Shown piece by piece: positions 1 to 8,495 of a DNA stretch of 64,000 bases. Under the pieces are notes generated by a model. The model worked only from the letters and a program-made list of their open reading frames with translations. It did no database searches and had not been told where the DNA came from. Made by a program: the position numbers and the translations under genes. Source of the DNA: BAIKAL-G1 sp943369525 (lineage in GTDB: Bacteria > Cyanobacteriota > Cyanobacteriia > PCC-6307 > Cyanobiaceae); NCBI GenBank assembly GCA_943369525.1, contig CALRNL020000002.1, positions 227,601-291,600 on the forward strand, read 5' to 3'. Each line of letters begins with the position of its first letter. Positions within the stretch are counted from its first letter, which is position 1.

Positions 1-18
1 GATAGCCAAGTCCTCCCA

Positions 19-480
19 ATGCCGGACGCCCTCGCCTTCAATCTCAACTTCCTCCATCCGCTGATGATGTGGGGGCTGCTGGCCCTGTCGGGCTACTCGA
101 TGTTTCTTGGCATCAAGGCCAAGAAAACCCGCACCGCCACTCCTGAAGAGCGCAAGGCCTTGATCAAGGGCCAGTACGGCACTCGCCACTTCCAGATCGG
201 CAGCATCGTTCTGGCCGTGATGGTGCTCGGCACCTTCGGCGGCATGGCCGTCACCTACCTCAATAACGGCAAGTTGTTTGTGGGTCCCCACCTGCTGGTG
301 GGGATCGCCATGACCTGCCTGATCGCCCTTGCCGCCTCCCTGATCCCACTGATCCAGAAGGGCAACCTGATCGCCCGCAAGATCCATGTGGGCCTGAACA
401 TGGGCCTAATGACCCTGTTCCTTTGGCAGGCCGTCACCGGCATGCAGATTGTTAACAAGATCTGGACAAGCCGCAGCTGA
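19..480 (+). CDS. DUF4079 family membrane protein
   Basis: This 153-residue protein matches the cyanobacterial DUF4079 pattern. A short N-terminal segment (LHPLMMWGLLALSGYSMF) forms the first membrane helix. A basic loop containing HFQIGS follows, then three more hydrophobic stretches at about residues 60-80, 90-110 and 124-142. Histidines near the helices (HP at 13-14, H57, H91, H122) resemble those of small heme-binding or DOMON-like membrane proteins, but no function is established for the family. The ATG at 19 fits the family N-terminus. Family assignment is from recalled sequence pattern, and the function is unknown. Confidence 0.8.
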   Translation: MPDALAFNLNFLHPLMMWGLLALSGYSMFLGIKAKKTRTATPEERKALIKGQYGTRHFQIGSIVLAVMVLGTFGGMAVTYLNNGKLFVGPHLLVGIAMTCLIALAASLIPLIQKGNLIARKIHVGLNMGLMTLFLWQAVTGMQIVNKIWTSRS

Positions 481-589
481 TCGGGTTCCCGGGGGCGAGC
501 CGCCGCTGTCGTCGCGCCGGCTTAATCCGGCTAGGGCCCCGTTGGCCGGGGCTGCAGCCGCCGGCGCCCAAGCCCCGTGAGCCTGTCGA

Positions 590-1303
590 TCAGAACTGGG
601 CCCGCTTGCGCGGCGGGCATTCCAGGTTGTGGCAGGCGTGGAAGTCTTCTTGCACCTTCCAGGTGAGCTTGCGGGACACCTGGCGCACGATCTGGCGCAG
701 AAGGTGGTCGCCGCTGCTTTGCACCAGGCTTTCTGGCAGCAGGGTGATCACGCCAGGCAGCTTGATCCACACGCTCAGGTCCAGCTCCCAGCGCACCAAG
801 GTCAGGGCCGTGTCCTCGCCCTCCTGGTCGAGCCGCAGGGAGGCGTTGAACTCCACGTCGTAGAGCTCCTGAAGCTTGCTCTCCCCGGCCGCCTGGGGCA
901 CGGTCACGATGCGGTAGATGCCGGCGCTCTGGGGCAGCAGTTCGAGGCCGATGGTGGGTTCCACCTCAAAGCCGAAGTTTCCAAAGCGCCCGAGGGTGAG
1001 CAGGTAGCCATTGCGGCCTAGGGGATCGACCCGCATCGGCGCCGCGCAGCGGCGGAACCAGCCCTCGTGGCGGTCCAGATAGGCCTCCACCGTGGCTGCC
1101 GGCGCCCCCATTTCCATGACGTCGCTGAAATGGCTGCTGTAGCAGCGCAGCTTCGGGTCGGCGCTGTCGCGCAGCAGACCCGGGAGCCCAGCGGCAATCG
1201 GTGGGGAGAATGAGGTGGTCAAAGGGATTTCAGACTCCTCAACGCCCGTGGGCGCAATCGATGAACCAATGTAAAGCCAGGGCCTGGTTGGCTTGGCAGC
1301 CAA
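590..1303 (-). CDS. DUF1997 family protein
   Basis: A soluble protein of up to 237 residues resembling the cyanobacterial and plastid DUF1997 family, which has a START/polyketide-cyclase-like look. The core runs from about residue 50 (YSSHFSDVMEMGAP, then YLDRHEGWFRR) to the C-terminus, ending with a Cys/Arg-rich tail (CHNLECPPRKRAQF). The open frame begins with TTG at 1303. A second TTG near 1222 would remove a poorly conserved leader, so the start is uncertain. It lies downstream of ispH on the same strand, and its start is separated from the ispH stop by a 12-nt tandem repeat array. No catalytic residues can be named. Confidence 0.7.
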   Translation of the reverse strand: MAAKPTRPWLYIGSSIAPTGVEESEIPLTTSFSPPIAAGLPGLLRDSADPKLRCYSSHFSDVMEMGAPAATVEAYLDRHEGWFRRCAAPMRVDPLGRNGYLLTLGRFGNFGFEVEPTIGLELLPQSAGIYRIVTVPQAAGESKLQELYDVEFNASLRLDQEGEDTALTLVRWELDLSVWIKLPGVITLLPESLVQSSGDHLLRQIVRQVSRKLTWKVQEDFHACHNLECPPRKRAQF

Positions 1304-1350
1304 TGCGACAGCGCTGGTTGGGATCTAGGTGCTTGGCAGCGGCCAGCTTC

Positions 1351-1398
1351 TCAGTTGGCGCTTCAAGTGGCGCTTCAGTGGGCACTTCAGTTGGCACT
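1351..1398 (-). repeat. Four tandem 12-nt repeats carrying in-frame stop codons at the ispH 3' end
   Basis: Read on the minus strand, four consecutive 12-nt units (AGTGCCAACTGA, AGTGCCCACTGA, AGCGCCACTTGA, AGCGCCAACTGA) lie at 1387-1398, 1375-1386, 1363-1374 and 1351-1362. The first unit is the last three codons and stop of ispH. The next three repeat Ser-Ala-X-stop in the same frame, so ispH is followed by three spare in-frame stops. This suggests tandem duplication of the gene terminus. Confidence 0.9.
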
Positions 1399-2637
1399 GA
1401 GATCCATGAGGCGATGGATCACATCCTCCACGACCCGGTCCGGGGTGGAGGCGCCGGAGGTGATCCCCACCCGCAGGGGGCCGGCCGGCAGAAAGGGCTC
1501 TAGGAGCTCCAGCTCGGCGCCGAGGGGCTTGTGCTCGATGCGGTTGCCTGGGCCGATCCGCTCGGGGGTGTCGATGTGGAAGGAGCGGATGCCGCGGCTT
1601 TCGGCGATTTCCTGGAGGTGGGTGGTGTTGGAAGAGTTGTAGCCGCCGATCACCACCATCAGGTCGAGCGGTTCGTCCACCAGGGAGAACATGGCGTCCT
1701 GGCGCTCCTGGGTGGCATCACAGATCGTGTTGAAGGCCAGGAAGTGCTCCTGGAGCTCCTGGGGGCCATAGCGGCGCAACATGGTGCGTTCGAACAGCCG
1801 GCCGATTTCCTCGGTTTCGCTCTTGAGCATGGTGGTCTGGTTGGCAACGCCAATGCGCACCAGGTCCCTGTCGGGGTCGAAGCCTGGCGAGCAGGCCCGG
1901 GCAAATCGGTCCATGAACGCATCCCGATCCAGGGCCGTGCCCGTGCCGTCCCCAACTGGGCTGCCAGCGGCGCCGTCGCCAGCGCCGCTGGCCAGGATGT
2001 AGTCGCTGACCATCTGGGCTTCAGCCAGGTCGAGCACCACCAGATAGGTGCCGGCAAAGGAGCTGGTGGCGAGGGTTTCCTCGTGCTTCACCTTGCCGTG
2101 AATGATCGAGGTGAAGGCATGTTTTTTGTGCTTCTCCACCGTGTTCCACACCTTCGAAACCCAGGGGCAGGTGGTATCAACGATGTGGCAGCCACGCTCG
2201 TTGAGCAGCTGCATCTCCTGCACGGTGGCGCCAAAGGCCGGCAGGATCACCACGTCGCCGCTGGCCACATCGGAAAAGTCCTTCACCCCTTCTTCCACCG
2301 GGATGAAAAGAACATCCATCTCGCGCAGATGGTGGTTCACCGAGGGGTTATGGATGATTTCGTTGGTGATCCAAAGCCGTTCGGTGGGGTAGTGGCGCCG
2401 GGTTTCATAGGCCATGGCCACGGCCCGCTCCACGCCCCAGCAGAAGCCGAAGGCCTCAGCCAGCTTGACGCTCAGGCGCCCGTGCTCGAGGGCGTAGCCG
2501 TTTTCGCGGATCTTGGCGATCAGATCGCTCTGGTAGGCCTGCTCCAGGCTGCCGGCCACCTCTTCAGCGCGGCCGAAACCGCGACGGTTGTAGCGCTCGG
2601 AATGGTGCAGCGATCGCTTGAAGGCATGGGTATCCAC
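1387..2637 (-). CDS. ispH: 4-hydroxy-3-methylbut-2-enyl diphosphate reductase
   Basis: IspH performs the last step of the MEP isoprenoid pathway, reducing HMBPP to IPP and DMAPP with a [4Fe-4S] cluster. The three cluster cysteines are visible at about residues 66 (FGFCWGVERAV), 157 (DTTCPWVSKVW) and 306 (NTICDATQERQ). The protein is about 416 residues, the long cyanobacterial/plant type. I chose the GTG at 2637 because it gives MDTHAFKRSL, as in other cyanobacterial IspH. A TTG at 2661 would add eight residues. A Gly/Ala-rich insert sits near residues 217-236. The stop lies in a tandem repeat array. Confidence 0.96.
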   Translation of the reverse strand: MDTHAFKRSLHHSERYNRRGFGRAEEVAGSLEQAYQSDLIAKIRENGYALEHGRLSVKLAEAFGFCWGVERAVAMAYETRRHYPTERLWITNEIIHNPSVNHHLREMDVLFIPVEEGVKDFSDVASGDVVILPAFGATVQEMQLLNERGCHIVDTTCPWVSKVWNTVEKHKKHAFTSIIHGKVKHEETLATSSFAGTYLVVLDLAEAQMVSDYILASGAGDGAAGSPVGDGTGTALDRDAFMDRFARACSPGFDPDRDLVRIGVANQTTMLKSETEEIGRLFERTMLRRYGPQELQEHFLAFNTICDATQERQDAMFSLVDEPLDLMVVIGGYNSSNTTHLQEIAESRGIRSFHIDTPERIGPGNRIEHKPLGAELELLEPFLPAGPLRVGITSGASTPDRVVEDVIHRLMDLSAN

Positions 2638-2786
2638 AGGGCTGATCACGGCTGGTGCCAACTCTATGGGGCCTAGCTGACCGGCTGCCGTCCCCAGCGT
2701 TCAGACCGTCAACTAGCCCTTAACCAGCCAAGTAACCGGCCCCAAGGAGCCCCGGGACGAAAGCCCGAGCAATCTCGCCAGGCCAA

Positions 2787-2814
2787 GCAAAAGCCCCCGG
2801 TGGGAACCGGGGGC
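2787..2814 (-). terminator. Rho-independent terminator after glnB
   Basis: An 8-bp GC stem (GCCCCCGG and its complement) with a 6-nt loop occupies 2793-2814. On the minus strand it is followed by TTTT at 2789-2792. It lies just downstream of the glnB stop at 2858, so it probably ends the amt-glnB transcript. Confidence 0.8.
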
Positions 2815-2857
2815 AGGCGGCCCCAGGGGGCGGGGCTTGAGCGGGTTGGCTCAGGCT

Positions 2858-3196
2858 TCAGATCGCCGCATCACCCCGTTCGCCGGTACGGATGCGGATG
2901 GCGGTTTCCACGGGCATCACGAAGATCTTGCCGTCGCCGATTTCGCCGGTGCGGGCTGCTGCGCTGATCGCTTCGATCGCCGAGTCCACCTTATCGTCGG
3001 TCACAACGAGGGTGAGTTTTACCTTCGGCAGGAAGTCGACGGTGAATTCATTGCCGCGGTAACGCTCCACCTGACCCTTCTGGCGGCCGAAACCACGGGC
3101 CTCACAAACGGTGAGACCAACGATGTCAACGGCTACGAGCGCCGTCTTCACGGCATCGAGCTTCGAGGGACGAATTAGTGCGGTGATTTGTTTCAT
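2858..3196 (-). CDS. glnB: Nitrogen regulatory protein PII paralogue
   Basis: A 112-residue PII signal protein that by family binds ATP/ADP and 2-oxoglutarate and would regulate partners such as Amt. The family signatures GRQKGQ (residues 37-42) and AARTGEIGDGKIF are present. The T-loop reads RYRGNEF. Position 49 is Asn rather than the Ser phosphorylated in cyanobacterial PII, and position 51 is Phe rather than the Tyr uridylylated in proteobacteria. Residues 52-60 (TVDFLPKVK) also differ from the usual cyanobacterial sequence. It follows amt with a 7-nt gap, suggesting a GlnK-like role as an amt-linked paralogue. Whether a canonical glnB exists elsewhere cannot be seen. Confidence 0.95.
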   Translation of the reverse strand: MKQITALIRPSKLDAVKTALVAVDIVGLTVCEARGFGRQKGQVERYRGNEFTVDFLPKVKLTLVVTDDKVDSAIEAISAAARTGEIGDGKIFVMPVETAIRIRTGERGDAAI

Positions 3197-3203
3197 GGGT
3201 CCC

Positions 3204-4655
3204 TCAGTACGTCATCGGATCGTAGGCCTCTTCGCCATGGGCGACGAAGTCGAGGCCGCGTTCTTCATCTTCAGGGGTGACCCTTAGGCCCACCACGGCC
3301 CCAACGAGCCAGAGAATGATCGCCGTGCCCAGGCCAACGAATCCGTAGGTAAGGACCACCGCTTCCAATTGGGCGATGCACAGGGCGCCATTGCCACCGG
3401 CGGCAAGGATCTCAGCCGATTTGGGGAAGTAATCGGCAGGCACTAGGGCCGGGACTGCCAGGGCGCCGGTCAGGATGGCTCCAACGGTTCCACCGACCCC
3501 GTGCACCATGAAGGCATCGAGAGAATCGTCAAGTTTGATCGATGATTTGACCTGCACGGCGAGGAAGCAGCATGCTCCCGTGGCGGCGCCAATCAGAAGG
3601 GCCTGGGGCATATAGACAAACCCGGCCGCCGGGGTGATGCCAACCAAGCCTGCCACGGCTCCTGTCGCAGCACCGACGGCTGTGGGTTTGCCATCTTTGA
3701 ACCATTCAATCAGGCACCAGGCCAGCATGGCTGCAGAGGCGGAAGCGGTGGTGGTGAGGAAGGAGAGGCCAGCGCCCTTAGCGGCGAAGTAGCTGGCTCC
3801 GTTAAAGCCAAACCAACCAAACCAGAGCAGGCCGGCGCCGAGCAGGATGAAAGGAACGTTGTGGGGAGGACGCTTGCTTTCGGGGAAGTTGGTGCGGGGA
3901 CCAACAATGGCTGCTGACACAAGCGCTGCCACACCGGCGGCAATGTGAACCACGGTGCCGCCAGCGAAATCGATGGCACCAATTTCACCAAAGGGACCGA
4001 TGTAGCCCCCGCCCCAAACCATGTGGCACATGGGGCAATAGATGAAAATGCTCCAGAGCAGCGAGAACCAGAACCAGGCTTTGAAATTGATGCGCTCAAC
4101 CACCGCACCGGAAATCAGGGCCGGGGTGATGATGGCAAACATGCCCTGGAAGAGGGCAAAGGAGGTGGCACTGATGTTGAAGCCGTCCGCGAGCGGGGCG
4201 GAGCCATCAGGACCACCAACGCCGTTCAGCCACATGTACTCAAGTCCACCAATGAAGGGGCTCTTGAAGCCAAGGCCAAAGGAGAGGCTGTAGCCGATCA
4301 CGACCCAGGCAACCCCAATGAGCCCCATCAGGAAGAAGCTCATCATCATCGTGTTGAGCACGTTCTTGGCGCGGGTGAAGCCGCCGTAGAAGAACGCCAG
4401 GCCCGGGGTCATGAGCAGCACCAAGGCCGACCCCATCAGCATCAGCAGGGTGTCGGCGCCGTCGGTGACAGCCTTGGCCAGGGCCGCATGGGCGGAGCCC
4501 GCCATCAGGGGGACCAGGCCAGCGCCAGCAGCCAGCAGGATCACGGCATAGCGCCGCAGCTGGGGCTCCTGAACGCCGACCAGAATCCGGCTGCGGAATT
4601 GATCAAAAGTGGCGAGCGGTGTTTTTCCACCGCCCGCCATCGGGACGTGGGTCAT
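3204..4655 (-). CDS. amt: Ammonium transporter (Amt family)
   Basis: A typical Amt/MEP/Rh channel protein with a probable N-terminal signal segment (VILLAAGAGLVPLMAGSAHA) and about 11 membrane helices. Family motifs include TPGLAFFYGGF, FAGGTVVHIAAG and DAFMVHGVGGTVG; the twin pore histidines lie in the latter two. The open frame reaches a GTG at 4691, but that codon falls on the predicted -10 region of an NtcA promoter. The ATG at 4655 (483 residues) is therefore preferred, and another ATG at 4640 is possible. It is the first gene of an amt-glnB operon, probably induced under nitrogen limitation. Confidence 0.93.
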   Translation of the reverse strand: MTHVPMAGGGKTPLATFDQFRSRILVGVQEPQLRRYAVILLAAGAGLVPLMAGSAHAALAKAVTDGADTLLMLMGSALVLLMTPGLAFFYGGFTRAKNVLNTMMMSFFLMGLIGVAWVVIGYSLSFGLGFKSPFIGGLEYMWLNGVGGPDGSAPLADGFNISATSFALFQGMFAIITPALISGAVVERINFKAWFWFSLLWSIFIYCPMCHMVWGGGYIGPFGEIGAIDFAGGTVVHIAAGVAALVSAAIVGPRTNFPESKRPPHNVPFILLGAGLLWFGWFGFNGASYFAAKGAGLSFLTTTASASAAMLAWCLIEWFKDGKPTAVGAATGAVAGLVGITPAAGFVYMPQALLIGAATGACCFLAVQVKSSIKLDDSLDAFMVHGVGGTVGAILTGALAVPALVPADYFPKSAEILAAGGNGALCIAQLEAVVLTYGFVGLGTAIILWLVGAVVGLRVTPEDEERGLDFVAHGEEAYDPMTY

Positions 4656-4689
4656 GAAGGGGGTAAGCCTCTGCGGATATCGCAATGCC

Positions 4690-4731
4690 ACCTTCCTGCT
4701 TGCCGAAGGCGCAAACTGTATCCGCTTGTAC
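4690..4731 (-). promoter_or_regulatory. NtcA-activated promoter upstream of amt
   Basis: A perfect GTA-N8-TAC palindrome lies at 4718-4731. Exactly 22 nt further on the minus strand is GAAGGT (4695-4690), a weak match to the TAN3T -10 box of class II NtcA promoters. The expected transcript start is near 4683, 28 nt before the ATG at 4655. Confidence 0.75.
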
Positions 4732-4763
4732 CAAATAAAGAGTTGATGCCTGATTGGCCGGCT

Positions 4764-5582
4764 TCAGCTATGGGATTGGACGGTCGCCAGGCCCAGCCAG
4801 TGGATGGCCGTGGCCGAGAAGCCGTAGACGCAGGGCAGCACCTCCACCCCGGCAGCGAGGGCCTGGCGGAACAGTTCGCCGTAACGGCGATCGGCCTGAT
4901 CCCCGGGCGCAAAGCGGCTCACATCCTCCCGGCTGAGGCAGGGCACCAGCACGCCCCGGGCGGCTGGCAGAAGGGCGATCAGTTCCTCCAAGTGTTTCTG
5001 TCCTCGCTCGGTCACGGTGTCGGGAAACAGGGCCAAATCGCCCTCGGTCCAGGTGGTGTTTTTCACCTCCAGGTAGATCGGCCGCGGGTCGGCGTTGGCA
5101 GCGCTGGGGGTAAGCAGCAGGTCGATGCGGCTGCGGCGATTCAGCCCGTAGGGCACTTCGGCGCGGATCGAGTCGATCGGCCCAAGCCAGCGCTCAAGTA
5201 GGCCCGCTGCGACCGTGGCCTTGACGAGATTGTTGGGCAGGGCGGTGTTGATGCCCACCCAGAGGGGCTCGCCCGACGCTCCCATCACTTCGGCCTGCTC
5301 CCAGGTCCAGGCCAGCTTGCGCGTCGGCGAGGGAGCATGGCGAAGGCGCACCCGGCCGCCGGGATGCAGCACGCCGGTCATCGGGCCGGTGTTGGGGCAA
5401 TGGGCGGTCACCAGCTCGCCGCTGGCCAGCTCCACATCGGCCAGGAAGCGCTTGTAGCGCTTCACGAGCACCCCTTCCACCAGTCCCTCCAGGGGCCAGA
5501 TCAGTTGCCCTGGTCCGGTCACCAGAGGAGACGCTGGCCCAGGACTAGGGGCCTTGGCTGGGCTTGGGGCCGTCGGGGTCAT
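4764..5582 (-). CDS. sfsA: SfsA family (sugar fermentation stimulation) protein
   Basis: Matches the SfsA family, which combines an OB-like N-terminal part with a nuclease-like fold and is reported to bind DNA nonspecifically. Its physiological role is unclear. Visible motifs are KRYKRFLADVEL, HCPNTGPMTG, YLEVKNTTW (the acidic/Lys motif) and FPDTVTERGQKHLEEL. The ATG at 5582 gives 272 residues with a Pro/Ala-rich leader of about 30 residues. The frame is open further upstream, but that part would overlap the divergent murJ. murJ starts 104 nt away in the opposite direction. Confidence 0.9.
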   Translation of the reverse strand: MTPTAPSPAKAPSPGPASPLVTGPGQLIWPLEGLVEGVLVKRYKRFLADVELASGELVTAHCPNTGPMTGVLHPGGRVRLRHAPSPTRKLAWTWEQAEVMGASGEPLWVGINTALPNNLVKATVAAGLLERWLGPIDSIRAEVPYGLNRRSRIDLLLTPSAANADPRPIYLEVKNTTWTEGDLALFPDTVTERGQKHLEELIALLPAARGVLVPCLSREDVSRFAPGDQADRRYGELFRQALAAGVEVLPCVYGFSATAIHWLGLATVQSHS

Positions 5583-5685
5583 GGGGGAGCCGGCTGGAGC
5601 CGGCTTGCTGTCCGGCGGATCAGCCCATGGTGGCGTGCGCCCGGACGGGAGAATCGGCGCCAATGAATGGCCGCGGCCCAACCGG

Positions 5686-7311
5686 ATGGCGAAATCCCTG
5701 CGCCGCATTGCCCTGGTGGTGGCCGTGGCGACGGCCCTCAGCAAGGTGGCCGGCCTGGTGCGGCAGACGGTGATCGCCGCCGCCTTCGGCGTCGGCATCG
5801 TCTACGACGCCTACAACTACGCCTACGTGCTGCCCGGCTTTCTGTTGGTGTTGCTCGGGGGCATCAACGGTCCCTTCCATAGCGCCATGGTCAGCGTCCT
5901 GGCGCGGCGGCCCCGGGAGGAGGGGGCCCACGTGCTGGCCACGATCAACACCCTGGTGGGGCTGGGGCTAGTGGGCGTCACCGTGTTGCTGGTGGTGGCC
6001 GCCGATCCCCTGATCACCCTGGTGGGCCCTGGTCTTGATGGAACCCGCCATGCCATTGCCGTGTTGGAGCTGCGTTGGATGGCGCCGATGGCCCTGCTGG
6101 CAGGCCTGATTGGCCTCGGCTTTGGCGCCCTCAATGCCGCCGATGAGTTTTGGTTGCCCTCGGTGAGCCCCCTGCTTTCGAGCCTGGCCGTGATCGCCGG
6201 CCTGGGCCTGCTCTGGTGGCAACTCGGACCGGCGATCGCCCTACCGGAGAAGGCGGTGCTGGGCGGGGCGGTGCTCGCTGGCAGCACCCTGCTGGGCGCC
6301 CTGTTGCAGTGGCTGATCCAGTTGCCGGCCCTGGCCCGCCAGGGGTTACATCAGCTCTCCCTCTCCTGGGATTGGCGCCATCCCGGCGTGCAGGAGGTGT
6401 TGAAGGTGATGGGCCCGGCCACCCTCTCCTCGGGGATGTTGCAGATCAATGTCTTTACAGACCTGTTCTTCGCCAGCGGCATCGTGGGCGCGGCGGCGGG
6501 CCTGGGCTACGCCAACCTGCTGGTGCAGACCCCCCTGGGCCTGCTCTCCAACGTGCTGCTGGTGCCGCTGCTGCCGATCTTTGCCAGGCTCACGGCCCCC
6601 GGCGATCGGCCCGAACTGGTGACCCGTATTCGCCAGGGGCTGATGGCCTCCAGCGCCACGATGCTGCCCCTAGGCGCCCTGATGGTGGCCCTGGCGGGCC
6701 CCATCGTCGGGCTGGTGTATGAGCGCGGCGCCTTTGATGTTCAGGCGGCCCGACTGGTGGGGGGCTTGCTGATGGCCTACGGCGTGGGCATGCCGGCCTA
6801 CCTGGGCCGCGATGTGCTGGTGCGGGTCTTCTATGCCCTTGGCGATGGCACCACCCCCTTCCGGTTCTCGATGGCGGGCATCGGCCTCAATGTCATCTTC
6901 GACTGGTTGCTGGTGGGCGGGCCAACTCCTTGGGGGCTGCAGCTGCCGGCCCTCAATTTCGGCGCGCCGGGTCTGGTGTTGGCCACCGTGGCGGTGAACG
7001 TGATCACCTGCCTACTGCTGCTACTGGCCCTGCAGGCGCGGCTGGGGAGCCTGCCCCTGCGCCGTTGGGGCAGCGACAGCTTGCTGTTGCTTGGATCGGC
7101 CGTTGTGGCTGGCCTGGTCGCCTGGGGCCTCTCCAGCACGGTGGCCTGGCCGGCTGGCTTGGTGGGCAAGGCACTCAATTGCGGCCTGAGCGGCGGCCTG
7201 GGCCTGGGGGCTTACGGGCTGCTGGCCTCTGCCGCCGGGGTCCAGGAAGCGCGCCAGTTGACGGTTCAGATCCGTCGCCAGCTGGCCCAGCGGCTCAAGC
7301 CGCGGCCCTGA
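5686..7311 (+). CDS. murJ: Lipid II flippase
   Basis: MurJ/MviN moves lipid II across the plasma membrane for peptidoglycan synthesis. The 541-residue protein is almost wholly hydrophobic, with about 13-14 helices. It starts with the family pattern RRIALVVAVATALSKVAGLVRQ, here split by the choice of ATG at 5686 (MAKSLRR). Other family features are FLLVLLGGINGPFHSAMV and YERGAFD followed by ALGDGTTPFRFS. The open frame extends upstream to 5554, but that region is sfsA leader on the other strand and looks non-conserved. Confidence 0.95.
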   Translation: MAKSLRRIALVVAVATALSKVAGLVRQTVIAAAFGVGIVYDAYNYAYVLPGFLLVLLGGINGPFHSAMVSVLARRPREEGAHVLATINTLVGLGLVGVTVLLVVAADPLITLVGPGLDGTRHAIAVLELRWMAPMALLAGLIGLGFGALNAADEFWLPSVSPLLSSLAVIAGLGLLWWQLGPAIALPEKAVLGGAVLAGSTLLGALLQWLIQLPALARQGLHQLSLSWDWRHPGVQEVLKVMGPATLSSGMLQINVFTDLFFASGIVGAAAGLGYANLLVQTPLGLLSNVLLVPLLPIFARLTAPGDRPELVTRIRQGLMASSATMLPLGALMVALAGPIVGLVYERGAFDVQAARLVGGLLMAYGVGMPAYLGRDVLVRVFYALGDGTTPFRFSMAGIGLNVIFDWLLVGGPTPWGLQLPALNFGAPGLVLATVAVNVITCLLLLLALQARLGSLPLRRWGSDSLLLLGSAVVAGLVAWGLSSTVAWPAGLVGKALNCGLSGGLGLGAYGLLASAAGVQEARQLTVQIRRQLAQRLKPRP

Positions 7312-7406
7312 GACCAGACCTGAGACCAGCCCAGGGAGCCCAGTCTTGGACGCCAAGCCTTGGTGGGTCCAATTCGGCTGGGCCTCCTTCGGTTGAGCGG
7401 GCCGGC

Positions 7407-7661
7407 TCAGGAGCCCACCTGACGCTCTTCTCGCACCTGCACGGGGATCTCCAGGTGGTTGCGGCCTAGCAACTTGGGCCCCTCGATCGAAAGAATCCGC
7501 GCTTCGATGCCGAAATCCTTGAAGGCCGTCTCCAGCTCCTGGATCAGGGCCTTCTCCACCTGGGCCTCCGCATCGACCACCTTGCCGATCAGGCGACTGC
7601 CCAGGGGGCCAATCCGCTGACGCATCACCTCGCGGGCGTTGGTGACCTCGATAACCAGCAC
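7407..7661 (-). CDS. Conserved cyanobacterial hypothetical protein
   Basis: An 84-residue soluble protein (MLVIEVTNAREVMRQRIG, then LIGKVVDAEAQVEKALIQEL) of a kind conserved in Synechococcus and relatives. An amphipathic helical middle is followed by a beta-rich end (EARILSIEGP, LEIPVQVREE). No known domain is recognised. It converges with murJ, with 95 nt between the stops. Function unknown. Confidence 0.75.
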   Translation of the reverse strand: MLVIEVTNAREVMRQRIGPLGSRLIGKVVDAEAQVEKALIQELETAFKDFGIEARILSIEGPKLLGRNHLEIPVQVREERQVGS

Positions 7662-7801
7662 TGGGCCACGGCAGCAGGGCCAAACCCTATCGGTCTAATC
7701 AAGTCCCGGCATCAAGCTGTCACGACCTCGGCGCTGGGCCGGCTTGGCCGGTGGGCTGGCTGGGCCCTGGGGCCCAGGGCTGGATCGGCCCCTTGGCTGG
7801 C

Positions 7802-8092
7802 TCAGCGGCTATGGGGCTCCAGCAGATCCTCCAAATCCTGCAGTTGGCCTGGTGGGATCAGGCGGGCTAGGGGCAGGCGGCTGCTGCCGCCGCCAATGGG
7901 CACCTGCAGGGCTTCAAGGGCCTGGCGGGCACAGACCGCCGCGCCCTGGTCGAGCCGGGCGGCACATTCAATCGCCAGGGGCTCGGCCAGGGCCGCATCG
8001 CCCAGGTAGAGGTGCCAGCTGCCGATCTGGATGTAGAGCCGATCGGCCAGTTCGGCGGTCAGCTCGCGGATGGCTTGGGGGCTGAGTGCCAT
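7802..8092 (-). CDS. DUF3181 family protein
   Basis: A 96-residue protein (MALSPQAIRELTAELADR, then LYIQIGSWHLYLGDA) matching the cyanobacterial DUF3181 pattern. It is alpha-helical and soluble with no catalytic motif. The ATG at 8092 follows the stop of the next small membrane protein gene by 25 nt, so the two are probably cotranscribed. The frame upstream of this ATG overlaps that neighbour and is rejected as a longer start. Confidence 0.8.
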   Translation of the reverse strand: MALSPQAIRELTAELADRLYIQIGSWHLYLGDAALAEPLAIECAARLDQGAAVCARQALEALQVPIGGGSSRLPLARLIPPGQLQDLEDLLEPHSR

Positions 8093-8117
8093 CGGATCAC
8101 CGGCCGTAGAGGTGTCC

Positions 8118-8369
8118 TCAGGATGGATCCAGGGGCTCGGGGGTGGGGCGTTGCTGCAACACAAGCAGCAGTTGCACCAGCCAGACCAGGGCCCAGGTGC
8201 CCGTGAGCCAGCCCAGCTGGGGCCAGGGATGGCGGATCCCCTGCACAAACCAGAGCCCGCTGTTGACTGCGGCAAACAGCCCGCCATGCAGGCAGAGATT
8301 GACGATGCGGGCGAAATGCCGGTAGGTGGGGTCAATGGGATCGGCGGGGCCGTACCAGCGGATTGGCAT
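8118..8369 (-). CDS. Small two-helix (2TM) membrane protein
   Basis: An 83-residue protein with two membrane helices (about 24-44 and 52-70) separated by a short turn. The N-terminus is MPIRWYGPADPIDP and the helix boundary reads RHPWPQLGWL. It resembles cyanobacterial 2TM-domain proteins of unknown function. It lies directly upstream of the DUF3181 gene on the same strand. Confidence 0.7.
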   Translation of the reverse strand: MPIRWYGPADPIDPTYRHFARIVNLCLHGGLFAAVNSGLWFVQGIRHPWPQLGWLTGTWALVWLVQLLLVLQQRPTPEPLDPS

Positions 8370-8495
8370 GGGTGGGTTCCGCAGACGGGCAAGGGGAGTG
8401 GCCCGATTGTGACCGTCCCCCGGCCTGGAGGGTCAGGGGCCGGCCCAGACCCGGTTGACGGATGGGCCCTCCGTGAGCCAAGAATGGCTAGGTAA

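Noticed and set aside
1531..2676. Long open frame on the plus strand opposite ispH
   Set aside because: Antisense to a clear IspH with three cluster cysteines. It has no family features and arises from GC-rich codon bias.
3945..5201. Open frame on the plus strand across amt and sfsA
   Set aside because: Antisense to two recognised genes; composition is low complexity and no start is supported.
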